Positions 10,601-18,345 of a stretch of 64,000 nt of DNA are shown in pieces. The notes under the pieces are model-generated. The model saw only the letters and a program-made list of their open reading frames with translations, was not told the origin of the DNA and made no database searches. The stretch covers positions 1-64,000 of the forward strand of contig CAXSFM010000007.1 of assembly GCA_964236735.1 (NCBI GenBank). Direction: 5' to 3'. How positions within the stretch are numbered: position 1 is the first letter of the stretch; the number at the start of each line of letters is the position of its first letter. The translations under genes were made by a program, and so were the position numbers. Origin of the DNA: JAIVJG01 sp964236735 (GTDB taxonomy: Bacteria; Acidobacteriota; Blastocatellia; Pyrinomonadales; Pyrinomonadaceae).

Positions 10601-10892
10601 TAGGTTGAGAGTCGAAGATGGGCGTCCAGACGTGCCCCGCGTCCGTCGTCTTCCACACGCCGCCGCCGACCGCGCCGAAATAAAACGTCTCCGGCTGCCC
10701 GCGCACGCCGCACGCAGCCAGCGCGCGCCCGCCCCTGTGCGGCCCGATCAGACGCCAGCGCATCGCCGCGTAGGAACTCTGCGGGACGGGGTCGGCGGCG
10801 GTGGCAGAAGAAGCAGGTAAAGTGAAAGAGAGCAGGGAAGCGAGCAGCACGAGAAGCAACGCGATGCGAGACGGCGTGATGAATGATTTCAT
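7635..10892 (-). CDS. Secreted BNR/VPS10-like beta-propeller protein (paralogue 2)
   Basis: The start at 10892 (MKSFITPSRIALLLVLLASL) is chosen because it begins a signal peptide; the reading frame is open a further 51 codons upstream but that part looks non-coding. The mature part opens like its paralogue (RLIGPHRGGRA, FGAVGGGVWKTTDAG) and again has about eleven Asp-box repeats (STDAGKSW, TTDGGKTW, STDGGQTW, FDDGAHW). The C-terminal third has a sandwich-like region with a YQVRLTVNGR segment and a helical tail. An enzymatic role is not established. The two paralogues face each other across the acetyltransferase, exonuclease and metalloprotease genes. Confidence 0.85.
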   Translation of the reverse strand: MKSFITPSRIALLLVLLASLLSFTLPASSATAADPVPQSSYAAMRWRLIGPHRGGRALAACGVRGQPETFYFGAVGGGVWKTTDAGHVWTPIFDSQPIASIGALAVAPSDANVIYVGTGEADMRSDISFGDGMYKSTDAGKSWTHIGLSDTQQIARIIVDPRDANVVLVAALGHGFGANAERGVFRTTDGGKTWSKVLYKDENTGAIELAADPDDARIVYAALWNVRRTAWSNTYAPITRPGGGLYKSTDGGQTWRELKGHGLPDGTLGRIGIGVASSAQGGAQKTQQPSPVKHRVYALIEAEGTQRGLYRSDDAGETWQQVSTDARLSSRSWYFSGITVDPHNADAIYVANVALYRSTDAGRTFQTIKGAPGGDDYHALWIDPDTSQRMILASDQGTVISVDGGQTWSSWYNQPTAQFYHVVVDTHFPYRVYGAQQDSGTAAVTSRSDYGQISFRDWQPIGAGESGNILPDPVNPDIVWGGSTSGEMYRYDRRTGQVQDVTPAPDSPHAKVKARYPWTTPIAFSPHAPYALYQASQFLFKTTNGGASWETISPDLTLHEIEVTLKASGLTKEDVAKAVSYSLALSPVSAGTIWVGTDNGLIQLTRDEGRSWQNVAPKELPGWSIISLIEASPFDAATAYVAVDRHQSDDLNPYIYRTHDFGQTWTRINEGIPAPAFVRAVRADPVRKGLLYAGTELGVYVSFDDGAHWQSLQLNLPVASVRDLVIKDNDLVVATHGRSFWILDNLTPLRQFDAAAVMRGDNAHLYNPAAAIRLRQNENRDTPLPPETPTGQNPSTGAIIDYDLKSVPEGALTIEILDARGSLVRKFSSTDATRKVEDVQSFATYWLRPPAPPTKNAGHNRFVWDLRYAQPRALHYEYNIAAVPNVDTPADPQGALVLPGVYQVRLTVNGRTTTAVLRIELDPRVKVEAGALEAQLALEMKISDALNASADAVREIQDLRAQLKAVQARASNTSDGKAMLDAARALDEKAATLIGEGARAATADTDATDLTTLNNYLAALMATVGASDAAPTTQAASAFDNNRQAILLQMSAWELLKTTDLKNLNILLQARGMPAITLHTNMTAQ

Positions 10893-10934
10893 AACAGATT
10901 TTCCGTTGAAGTTTTGCAGATTCACAACAGACAG

Positions 10935-10968
10935 GACGGGCACAACTTGTACTTTAACTGTGCCCGTC
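10935..10968 (-). promoter_or_regulatory. Perfect inverted repeat in the leader of BNR paralogue 2
   Basis: GACGGGCACA (10935-10944) and TGTGCCCGTC (10959-10968) are perfect reverse complements separated by 14 AT-rich bases. The repeat lies about 45-75 bases upstream of the start codon of the minus-strand gene, so it could be an operator or a leader hairpin. There is no T-run typical of a terminator. Confidence 0.4.
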
Positions 10969-11044
10969 GCATCTCGCCAAATAACTCTTTGCCTGAGTCG
11001 AACCAGTATGGATTCGCACACCGAAGCATGTGAAGGGCAAGGCA

Positions 11045-11143
11045 ATTCACCACAGAGAGCACAGAGGACGCGGAGGCGCGGCGAGATGCTGGCATCATCT
11101 TTCCTTCTCTCTCTCTGTGCTCTCTGTGTCCTCTGTGGTGAAT
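11045..11143. repeat. Imperfect inverted repeat with ACCACAGAG-type arms
   Basis: The left arm (11045-11076) starts ATTCACCACAGAGAGCACAG. The right arm (11111-11143) is its near reverse complement and ends CCTCTGTGGTGAAT. The arms contain short runs of the CACAGAG type. It fills the gap between the BNR gene and UPF0182, both on the minus strand. A related tract occurs at 54050-54128, so it appears to be a dispersed repeat family. Function unknown. Confidence 0.6.
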
Positions 11144-11173
11144 CTTGTCTGAATCGTCGTTCGATTTAATTTG

Positions 11174-14100
11174 CTATGGCTTCGCCTTTTGCAATTCGTC
11201 GAGCGTGTGTTTCAGGGCTTCGAGCTTCTGGCCGGCCTCGCCGAGTTTGCCTTCGGCGGTCAGGCGTTGGTAGTCGGCGAGGTCTGCGGCGGCGCGGTTG
11301 ACGAGTTCGGCGTTCGTCGCCGTTGTCGTCATCGCGCGCGTCGCGTTTGTCGCTTGCTGTTGTGTCGAAGCCGCGTTCGCATCGTTCGGCGCGGGCGTCG
11401 CATTCTGCGTTGTCGTCGCTGTGGTCGCGCCGCTCGCGTCGTTGCCGAAGAGATTGGTGAGAGCCTCCGCGAAGGTCGTGCCGTAGGCGAGACGATCCTG
11501 CGTGGAGAGGACGACGAGGCGCAGTTCGGGCATCGGCGAAGCGTTGGCTTTGAGATAAATCGTCTGGACGTAGAGCAAACCCTGGCCGAGCGGAATGACG
11601 AGCAGATTGCCGCGCTGGACGGTCGAGCCTTGCTGATTCCAGAGCGTCAGTTGCGAAGAGAGTTGCGCGTTCTGGTCTATCCGCGCGTTGACTTGCAGAG
11701 GGCCGTTGACGAGCTTCGACTTCGGAAATTTATAGACGAGCAACGAGCCGTAGGCGTCGCCATCGCTTCTGCCCGCCATCCAGCCGATGAGATTGTCGCG
11801 CGACGCGGGCGTGAAGACGACGACGTTGACGAACTCATTGTTGCCCGGCGTCGTGGTTGATGGCGACGGCGTTGTTGTTGATTGCAGCGGCGGCGGCGGT
11901 TGAGTCGCGGCGGGCGCGTTGCCTTTTTCGCCGGGCAGTTGCAGCAGCGCGAAGTAAGGCTCAAGCGGGCGCGCGTTACTCTTATCGTTATCCTTCGGGG
12001 CCGCCTCGCGCGCGACGCTCCACATGTCTTCGCGCTGGAAAAAAACTTTGGCGTTGTCGGTGTGGAAGAGGCTGTAGGCTTCGGCTTGCGTCTTCAACAA
12101 AGTCTCCGGGTAGCGAACGTGCTCGCGCAAATCCGCGGGCATCTCCGAGGCCGGATGAAAGAGGACGGGGAAGAGTTTGGCGTAAGCCTGCAAGAGCGGG
12201 TCGTCCTTGTCGAAAGCGTAGAAAGTGACCGCGCCGTCGTAGGCGTCCACGATAACCTTGACGCTGTTGCGCGCGTAGTTGACGGCTTCGCCGGAGAGGT
12301 CGTAGTGGCGCGCGTATGGATAAGTGTTCGTCGCGGTGTAGGCGTCAATCATCCAGTAGAGACGCCCCTCGCGGCTGACGACGACGTAAGGGTCTGCGTC
12401 GTAAATGAGAAACGGCGCGACGGCGCGCACGCGCTCGTTGATGTTGCGGCGCATGAGAACGCGGCTCTCGGATGTCACGTCGTCGGCGAAGGGCAGGCGC
12501 GAGAGATCGCCCAACTCCCACGCGAGCAGGTAGCGGCGGAGCGCGCCGCCGATGGGAAAGCCGCCCTCGCCCTGATAGACGGTCGAGGCGTTGGCGTCGC
12601 CCTGCGGATAGTCGAATTCCTGCTGCTTCGTTTTGACATAGACGAACGTGTCGGTCTTCTCGCCGAAGTAGATTTGCGGGCGCGTGATCTTCACGTCGGG
12701 CGCGCTTGTCTCGGTCGGCATGTTCGAGAGGACGAACTGCGGGCGGCCTTCGGGCGTGAAGCCGTCGGCGGTATTCATCGTCACGCCGTAGCCGTGCGTG
12801 TATATGAGCCGCTCGTTGATCCAGTTGCCCTGCGAAGAGGCGGGCAGTTTCGTGATGTCGAGTTCGCGCGCGGCGAGCAGGACTTGCCGACGCTGTCCCG
12901 CGACGGTGTAGCGGTCAACGTCCACGTCGTTGAAGTCGTAATAAGTGCGTATCTCCTGCACCTGCCTGAGCGTGTCCTGCAAGGCGTGATAATCCCAGAG
13001 GCGCAGGTTGTCGAGCGTCGGGCGATTCTGCGCGAGCGCGTAAGACTCGTTCGAGGCATCGGCGGGAAAGTCTCGCGCCTCGATGCGTTCGAGGTTGAAG
13101 GCTCGTCTCGTCGCCGCGATGTTGTGTTCGATGTAAGGAGCTTCGCGGTCGAGTTCGTTGGGCTTGACGACGAAGCTCTGGATGTAGCCGGGCAAGAGCA
13201 CTGCCGCGACGAGATAGACGAGGACGGGCAGCGCGAGCGCGCCGAGCAGCACGCGAAGATTGCGCGTGGCGAAAGCGTTAAAGAGCGCGATGGCGGCGGC
13301 GACAAGGAGCGCGACGGCGACCGCGACGAGGCCGGGTAGCAGAGAGTGGTCTTCGGTGTAGGTGACGCCGCTGAAAATCTGGTGGTCATCGAAGAGATAG
13401 GCGTAACGCGAGAGGAAGACGCGCAGGGCGAGCGTCGCCAGCACGACGGCGAGCGCGACGGAGGCGGTCGCGTAGGCTGTCCGCTGTCGCGCTTTGGCGG
13501 AAGCGTGCGCGGCAGCGTCCGACGCGCCCGCTTCACGGAGTCCGCCCACGCTCGCGCTGACGGGAAGCATACTCAAAAGCGCATAGACGACGGCGGCGAC
13601 GAGCGCGATGAAGGCGAGCGTCGTCAACCACGAAGCGACGGCGTCGGCGACGGGCAGCGTAAACAAATAAAAGCCGGAGGGGAGGCCGAAGATAGCGTCG
13701 GGGTCTGCGGTCGGCGGGCGATTGAGCCAGAGCGCGTAAGTCTGCCATTCCGCGCTCGCGGAGAGTCCGTAGCCGAAACCGAAGACGAGCGAGACGATCC
13801 ACGCGAGCGGCTTTAAAAATTTCCCCGGTTGGACGAAGACCGTCTCGTTGTTGAGGATGATGCGGCGCGGCGCGAGCGCGGAAACGTCGTGCGCGCCCTC
13901 CATCAACCAGAACGCGGCGCGCAAAAGGAGCGTCGTCGCGAGCGCGAAGACGACGAAGAGCGCGAGTTCGTATTTGAAGCGCGTCCAATAAATTTGCGTG
14001 TAGCCGAGCGAGCCGAACCACAGCGTCTCGACGTAAATCGAGGCGGCGCGCGAGACGGCGAAGAAGAGCACGAGCAAGCCGAGTACCCACAGCCAGCGAC

Positions 14101-14197
14101 GCGGCTTCCTGCGCCTCTGCGTGCCGTCGCCTGAATCAATCTCGATGATGTTGCCGTTGTAATCTTCGTGGAGAATCGGCGTGCGTGGATCACTCAT
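11174..14197 (-). CDS. UPF0182 family membrane protein
   Basis: About 1007 residues from the start MSDPRTPILHEDYNGN; the frame is open 28 codons further upstream but without a plausible start context. The N-terminal third has about seven hydrophobic segments (first RWLWVLGLLVLFFAVSRAAS near residue 35, later AWIVSLVFGFGYGLSASAEW). A large extracytoplasmic domain follows, with family-typical segments such as NLRLWDYHALQDTLRQVQEIRTYYDF (given here only as a landmark near residue 400) and YGVTMNTADGFTPEGRP. The C-terminus is low-complexity Ala/Thr/Asn-rich and ends in a short coiled-coil-like helix. UPF0182/COG1615 proteins have no established biochemical role. Confidence 0.9.
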   Translation of the reverse strand: MSDPRTPILHEDYNGNIIEIDSGDGTQRRRKPRRWLWVLGLLVLFFAVSRAASIYVETLWFGSLGYTQIYWTRFKYELALFVVFALATTLLLRAAFWLMEGAHDVSALAPRRIILNNETVFVQPGKFLKPLAWIVSLVFGFGYGLSASAEWQTYALWLNRPPTADPDAIFGLPSGFYLFTLPVADAVASWLTTLAFIALVAAVVYALLSMLPVSASVGGLREAGASDAAAHASAKARQRTAYATASVALAVVLATLALRVFLSRYAYLFDDHQIFSGVTYTEDHSLLPGLVAVAVALLVAAAIALFNAFATRNLRVLLGALALPVLVYLVAAVLLPGYIQSFVVKPNELDREAPYIEHNIAATRRAFNLERIEARDFPADASNESYALAQNRPTLDNLRLWDYHALQDTLRQVQEIRTYYDFNDVDVDRYTVAGQRRQVLLAARELDITKLPASSQGNWINERLIYTHGYGVTMNTADGFTPEGRPQFVLSNMPTETSAPDVKITRPQIYFGEKTDTFVYVKTKQQEFDYPQGDANASTVYQGEGGFPIGGALRRYLLAWELGDLSRLPFADDVTSESRVLMRRNINERVRAVAPFLIYDADPYVVVSREGRLYWMIDAYTATNTYPYARHYDLSGEAVNYARNSVKVIVDAYDGAVTFYAFDKDDPLLQAYAKLFPVLFHPASEMPADLREHVRYPETLLKTQAEAYSLFHTDNAKVFFQREDMWSVAREAAPKDNDKSNARPLEPYFALLQLPGEKGNAPAATQPPPPLQSTTTPSPSTTTPGNNEFVNVVVFTPASRDNLIGWMAGRSDGDAYGSLLVYKFPKSKLVNGPLQVNARIDQNAQLSSQLTLWNQQGSTVQRGNLLVIPLGQGLLYVQTIYLKANASPMPELRLVVLSTQDRLAYGTTFAEALTNLFGNDASGATTATTTQNATPAPNDANAASTQQQATNATRAMTTTATNAELVNRAAADLADYQRLTAEGKLGEAGQKLEALKHTLDELQKAKP

Positions 14198-14294
14198 GCA
14201 GATAGGATACGCCGAAAGAGGGGGAAGTCCACAACTCGCAGCAAGGCGTCGCGTCTGAGGGAGAGAGATTTGTCCCGTCACTTTTCAAAGAGCG

Positions 14295-14330
14295 AAAGCC
14301 GTGCGAATGAATTTACCTCGCACGGCTTTT
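14295..14330. terminator. Probable rho-independent terminator hairpin
   Basis: AAAGCCGTGCGA (14295-14306) pairs perfectly with TCGCACGGCTTT (14318-14329) around an 11-base loop, and a further T follows on the + strand. On the minus strand it lies just after the stop of the gene at 14406-14924, which it would terminate. The T-run is short on both strands. Confidence 0.6.
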
Positions 14331-14405
14331 GATGAGCGTGGCAGTCGAGACGGCTTTCCCCACTCGTTCCCATTCCCGGCGGCGATTTGGTCGCCGCAAC
14401 AATCG

Positions 14406-14924
14406 TCAATATTTCGTCGGGTTATGCTCATTGACGATGGCTGCGCTCAGGATACCCAGATAGCACCCGTTTTGTGCGATGCCGCAGAGATTGCAGTTGC
14501 CGCCGGTTTCCTTACACAGCTCGATGCAACGCTCATAGCTTGCATCGCACATATGGGGAGACATGTTTGCCGGTTGCGGTAGCGCCTTCAAATTCTTGAT
14601 GGTGCGATCAAAGTTAGCGACGAGCGATGCCTCGCGCGCGTTCGATTTGTTGGCGGCCAGCGCCTTCAAGGCGGCGAGCGCGCGCTGCGATGCGGCGCGC
14701 AGTCTGGCATCCCTGACGCCCTTGAAATCCTGCGTGCCGAGATTGTCCAGCGCGCGTCTCGCCTCGGTGGCCGACGCTAACTCGGTCTTCTGCACGGGCG
14801 CGGCGGTCTGAGGTCTGCCGTAGCTTCGCGCGTCGAGCGTCTGCGCTCCGACGAGCATCACTAACAGCATGAGCGACGCCACTCTGAGGCTCTTGACGAT
14901 CTTTAAGAAATTGTTGTTTCGCAT
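14406..14924 (-). CDS. Small secreted six-cysteine protein, function unknown
   Basis: The start at 14924 (MRNNNFLKIVKSL) has AGGAG 9 bases upstream and gives a signal peptide ending near GAQTLDA. The mature part of about 140 residues has a helical Ala/Leu/Lys-rich middle and then a cluster of six cysteines near the end with spacing C-x6-C-x3-C-x6-C-x2-C-x6-C (CDASYERC, IELC, GGNCNLC, NGC). The arrangement suggests a disulfide-stabilised helical hairpin or a metal site in the periplasm. I do not recognise the family. Confidence 0.65.
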   Translation of the reverse strand: MRNNNFLKIVKSLRVASLMLLVMLVGAQTLDARSYGRPQTAAPVQKTELASATEARRALDNLGTQDFKGVRDARLRAASQRALAALKALAANKSNAREASLVANFDRTIKNLKALPQPANMSPHMCDASYERCIELCKETGGNCNLCGIAQNGCYLGILSAAIVNEHNPTKY

Positions 14925-15193
14925 GTTCCTGATTCTCCTTCTCACCTGACAAAATAAGTTGGCAGTAATGTTGATGGCCGGGAAAATGCCGGCCATTTCA
15001 TCTGTCTCGATTACTATTGCGGAGAATCCACGCGAAAACTATCATCACGTCAAATCTTTTTTTTGTTTCACGCGGACGGGCGCGAATATTTTTCGACGGG
15101 CGTTGACCCGCGTGCGGTTAATCTTCACGCGCCTTGCGGGTATAGTGCCCGGAGCGCAATTTAAGAAGCCGGCAGCAAAGAGAGGTCAACGTG

Positions 15194-15562
15194 ATGGACA
15201 AATGTTTTTTCGCCATCGGCTCAATCTCGGCCTTCATCGCGGTCGCGCTCGGCGCGTTCGGCGCGCACGGATTGAAGGGACGACTCGACGCGGAGATGCT
15301 CGCGACGTTCGAGACGGGGGCGCGCTATCAGATGTATCACGCCTTCGCGTTACTGGCCGTCGCGTGGGCGCAGACGCGCTGGCCGGGGACGCCGGTCAAC
15401 GTCGCCGGATGGCTTTTCGTCGCGGGCATGATTCTTTTCTCAGGGAGCCTCTATCTGTTGAGCTTGACGGGCGCGCGCTGGCTGGGCGCGGTGACGCCGC
15501 TCGGCGGGCTGGCGTTTCTCGCCGGCTGGCTGTGTCTGGCGTGGGCATGTTGCAGGGCGTGA
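15194..15562 (+). CDS. DUF423 family small membrane protein
   Basis: 122 residues with four hydrophobic segments and the family signature LGAFGAHGLKG near residue 20, followed by TGARYQMYHAFALLAVAW, then a glycine-rich GMILFSGSLYLLSLTG segment. This matches DUF423 (YgdD-type) inner-membrane proteins, whose role is unknown. ATG at 15194 is preferred to the GTG three bases earlier because AGAGG at 15181-15185 is then at normal distance. Confidence 0.85.
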   Translation: MDKCFFAIGSISAFIAVALGAFGAHGLKGRLDAEMLATFETGARYQMYHAFALLAVAWAQTRWPGTPVNVAGWLFVAGMILFSGSLYLLSLTGARWLGAVTPLGGLAFLAGWLCLAWACCRA

Positions 15563-15643
15563 GCCGGACACAGTGTGGAATAACTGTCTGATTGATGTTC
15601 GTGGCGACGCCGGTCGCACGACACACTAAAAGGAGTGAAGACG

Positions 15644-16027
15644 ATGTTGAAATGGACGCAGATTTCTTTGATCGCAATGTTGGTTCTATTCGGTGGCTGT
15701 ACCGCGCAGAACACGAACGAAGCGACCAATACGGCCTCGCGCCAGGTCTCGAATGCCGCCGAGACGGTCGTCAATAAGACGGGTGAAGTCGCGCAGAACG
15801 TCAATCGCGCCGCCGCTCCGAGCCTGAACGATGCGGCGATTACGGCGCGCGTCAAAGCGAAGCTGCTGGCGGACAGCATCACGGGCACGACCGTTGACAC
15901 GACGGACGGCGTGGTGACGCTGACGGGCGCGGTGGCGGACGCAGCGCAGAAGGCGAAGGCCGAACAACACGCGCGCGAGACGGGGGGCGTCAAGAGCGTC
16001 AAAAACGAGTTGGCGTTGAAGAGATAG
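15644..16027 (+). CDS. BON-domain lipoprotein
   Basis: A lipoprotein signal with lipobox LFGGC (Cys near residue 19), a low-complexity Asn/Thr/Val spacer, then one BON domain: DAAITARVKAKLLAD, then VDTTDGVVTLTGAV and a final VKSVKNEL segment. BON domains (as in OsmY and secretin-linked proteins) are thought to bind phospholipid or surfaces, and a role in envelope stress is likely. The ATG at 15644 has AGGAG 8 bases before it, so the GTG nine bases upstream is not used. Confidence 0.85.
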   Translation: MLKWTQISLIAMLVLFGGCTAQNTNEATNTASRQVSNAAETVVNKTGEVAQNVNRAAAPSLNDAAITARVKAKLLADSITGTTVDTTDGVVTLTGAVADAAQKAKAEQHARETGGVKSVKNELALKR

Positions 16028-16347
16028 AGGCGGGTCGTGTCGCCGTCCGGGTCTCTTAAAAAATTGTTGACGCGATTAAGCGTCGGTGTTAATTTGCTCA
16101 CCTGAAAACTCATTTCAAGGGGATAGCCCCGTAGCTCACGCTCTGCCGGTATTGAAAATTAATTCACCCGATAATCTTTACACGAAGCATCATCCACCTG
16201 TTTCGGTAAAGTTAACGCTCACACTTCAGAGATCGAAAGCGGACGAAATCATTCACGAATAAATCAAGACCCGCATCAGTTTCAGCACATCAGAGGCAAT
16301 GGCTGCGCTCAACTGTCAGCGACGGGAGCGCGTCAGAGGTAATGGCG
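16028..16347. other. 320-base intergenic region before the PqqD gene
   Basis: AT-richer than its neighbours. It has a TTGACG (16067-16072) whose downstream -10 is poor (TAATTT at 16090-16095), overlapping a small palindrome GACGC-GATTAA-GCGTC. Near its end a ribosome-site/start-like string, CAGAGG(C/T)AATGGC, occurs twice 43 bases apart (from 16291 and from 16334). No gene is seen. Confidence 0.4.
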
Positions 16348-16956
16348 ATGTCACAATCAAAATTTTCTGGAAACAAGCTGGATGAGCGAAACACAGGCGT
16401 CGTCGTTGTCCGCCCGCGCGCTCGCACGGAGGGCATCGTGGTGCGCGAGTTGACGGACGAAACGCTCGTCTATGACCTCGCGCGACACAAGGCCATGTGC
16501 CTGAATCAAACGGCGTCGCTCGTCTGGAAGAGTTGCGACGGGCAGACGGATGTCGCGCGCATCGCCGGACGTTTGCGCGCGGAGTTGCCCGGCCCCGATG
16601 TCTTGAGAGAGGGCGTGGTCTGGCTCGCGCTCGAAATGTTGGGGCGCGAGAATCTTTTGCAGGAGCGTGTCAAGCGGCCAACTCCGGCTGCTCCATCCGC
16701 CACGACTTCCTCAAACACAACACACCCACCGCACACCGCGCGCACGACGACGGGCATGTCGCGGCGCGACTTGATGCGTGTACTCGGCGTGGCGGCGGCT
16801 GTCTCGCTCCCGCTCGTGACGGCGATTGTCGCGCCGACGGTGGCACAGGCGGCAGCAAGTTGCATACCGGCTGGCGGGGGATGTACTTCGTCCGTCCAAT
16901 GTTGTGCTGGCACATGTGACAATGGCATTGGCGGGTCAAATGTCTGCGTCGGCTAG
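16348..16956 (+). CDS. PqqD-like protein fused to Tat-like signal and six-cysteine knottin-like tail
   Basis: A 202-residue protein in three parts. Residues of about 25-105 form a PqqD-like domain (VRELTDETLVYDLARHKAMC, then LNQTASLVWKSCDG), the fold used as a peptide-recognition element in many RiPP systems. A Thr/Ser/Pro-rich linker follows. Around residue 137 comes MSRRDLMRVLG plus a hydrophobic stretch ending AQAAAS, which looks like a twin-arginine or similar signal. The last 31 residues contain six cysteines spaced C-x6-C-x5-CC-x3-C-x9-C, the C-C-CC-C-C order of inhibitor-cystine-knot peptides. The ATG at 16348 is preferred over 16342 because of its distance from AGAGG. The downstream nucleotidyltransferase-type gene is a usual PqqD neighbour. 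The maturation route is inferred, not shown. Confidence 0.75.
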   Translation: MSQSKFSGNKLDERNTGVVVVRPRARTEGIVVRELTDETLVYDLARHKAMCLNQTASLVWKSCDGQTDVARIAGRLRAELPGPDVLREGVVWLALEMLGRENLLQERVKRPTPAAPSATTSSNTTHPPHTARTTTGMSRRDLMRVLGVAAAVSLPLVTAIVAPTVAQAAASCIPAGGGCTSSVQCCAGTCDNGIGGSNVCVG

Positions 16957-17040
16957 AATTTTTAAGCCTCTACAGATGGGACGTGTGCCCGATAACTGAC
17001 AGAAGTTTTCCTCTTCGCGTTTGAGGTTTGTAAGAAACCC

Positions 17041-18222
17041 TTGAAAGACTTCCTCATCAAAACACCCGGACGTTTGCTGGCGACCGCGCTTAACGGCGCG
17101 TGGCGTAGCGGGACATACGCGCAAAAAGACGCTGCCGTCACCTGCTCGCTCGACGAAGCGGAGTTGTGTCGTCTCGTGCCGCTGCTCACCGGCGCAGGCT
17201 GCGCGCCGCTCGGTTGGTGGACGCTGCGCCACACGCCCTACAGAAACAGCGCGCCCGTGCTGCAACTCAAGGAAATCTATCGCTACCACACCATTCAGGC
17301 CGCGCTCTCCGAGCGGCAGATCGCCCGCCTCTTCACGCTCCTGCGAGAGGCGCGCGTCGAGGCCGTGCTCGTCAAAGGCTATGCGGCGGCGCGTCTCTAC
17401 GAAGAGCGGGGCTTGCGTCCCTACGGCGACATAGACGTGTGTGTCGCGCACGCGCAATACGACGCGGCCTCGCGCGTGTTGGACAGCGCAGAGGCGAAAC
17501 AGTTCTGGGTTGACCTGCACAGAGGAATGGGCGAGGAGGAGCGCGAGCCGCCTGCCTTCGCGGAACTCTACGCGCGCGGCGAGACGTTGAGCGTCGGCGG
17601 CGACAATCACAACGACAGCAGCGTCACCACAGGCGTTGATGCGACACGCGCCGACGACGCCTCTTCTGCTTCTGCTGCCGCCACCGCTGTCCGCGTGCTG
17701 TCGGCGGAAGATCATTTGCGTCTGTTGTGCCTGCACCTGCTCAAACATGGCGCGTGGCGTCCTCTGTGGTTGTGCGACGTGGCGGCGGCCATTGAGGGGC
17801 GCGCGTCGAATTTCGATTGGGAGCGCGTGACGGGTAAGGATGCGCGGCGTGCGCGCTGGATAGCCTGCGCGATAGGGCTGGCGCATGAACTGCTCGGCGC
17901 GCGTCTCGACGACACACCGTTCGAGCGTGAAGACGCGCGCCGGCTTCCGCGCTGGCTCGTGCCGGAAGTCCTGAAGCAATGGGCGACGCCATACGCTGTC
18001 ATGCAAGCGCCTCTGCGTTACCGCGCGCCGATGCGCGCTTACCTGCGCCGCCCGTCGGGCGTCTTCGCTGACCTGCAAAATCGCTGGCCGAACCCGATAG
18101 AGGCGACGGTACACACCGGCGGGTCCTTCAACGAACTCCCGCGCTGGCCTTTCCAAGTCGCGAACTGCATCACGCGCGCCGCTCGCTTTGTCGGCGGAGC
18201 GAGGCATGCCGCCACACATTAA
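17041..18222 (+). CDS. Nucleotidyltransferase family protein (PF14907-like)
   Basis: 393 residues starting at TTG; an in-frame stop lies 46 bases upstream and no ATG is available. The family hallmark is LVKGYAAARLYEE, then LRPYGDIDVCV near residues 113-137, which corresponds to the K-G and G-D-I-D motif of the minimal nucleotidyltransferase fold. A low-complexity Ser/Ala insertion near residues 190-220 and a helical C-terminal half follow (LLCLHLLKHG, WLCDVAAAIEG). PF14907 proteins frequently sit beside PqqD-like and RiPP genes, and their reaction is not settled. It follows the PqqD/cysteine-rich gene by 84 bases on the same strand and is probably co-expressed with it. Confidence 0.75.
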   Translation: MKDFLIKTPGRLLATALNGAWRSGTYAQKDAAVTCSLDEAELCRLVPLLTGAGCAPLGWWTLRHTPYRNSAPVLQLKEIYRYHTIQAALSERQIARLFTLLREARVEAVLVKGYAAARLYEERGLRPYGDIDVCVAHAQYDAASRVLDSAEAKQFWVDLHRGMGEEEREPPAFAELYARGETLSVGGDNHNDSSVTTGVDATRADDASSASAAATAVRVLSAEDHLRLLCLHLLKHGAWRPLWLCDVAAAIEGRASNFDWERVTGKDARRARWIACAIGLAHELLGARLDDTPFEREDARRLPRWLVPEVLKQWATPYAVMQAPLRYRAPMRAYLRRPSGVFADLQNRWPNPIEATVHTGGSFNELPRWPFQVANCITRAARFVGGARHAATH

Positions 18223-18345
18223 ACAATGCAACAAACGTATATGCAGCTAAACACACGCAGCGTCTCGCATCATCAGACGTGTGCATTGATTGAAATTGTT
18301 GAAGCGCATCATTGCGCCATTGCCACAAGCTAAGGAGCCAGCCCC

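Noticed and set aside
11882..13339. A 485-codon + strand open frame inside the UPF0182 gene
   Set aside because: Antisense to a well-supported UPF0182 protein; composition (Val/Arg/Glu-rich) is that of a shadow frame.
14295..14330. A tRNA-like hairpin
   Set aside because: Only one stem is present and there is no cloverleaf or TPsiC-like arm.
16936..18234. A 432-codon minus-strand open frame opposite the nucleotidyltransferase gene
   Set aside because: The + strand frame has the LVKG...GDID motif; the minus-strand frame has no recognisable domain.
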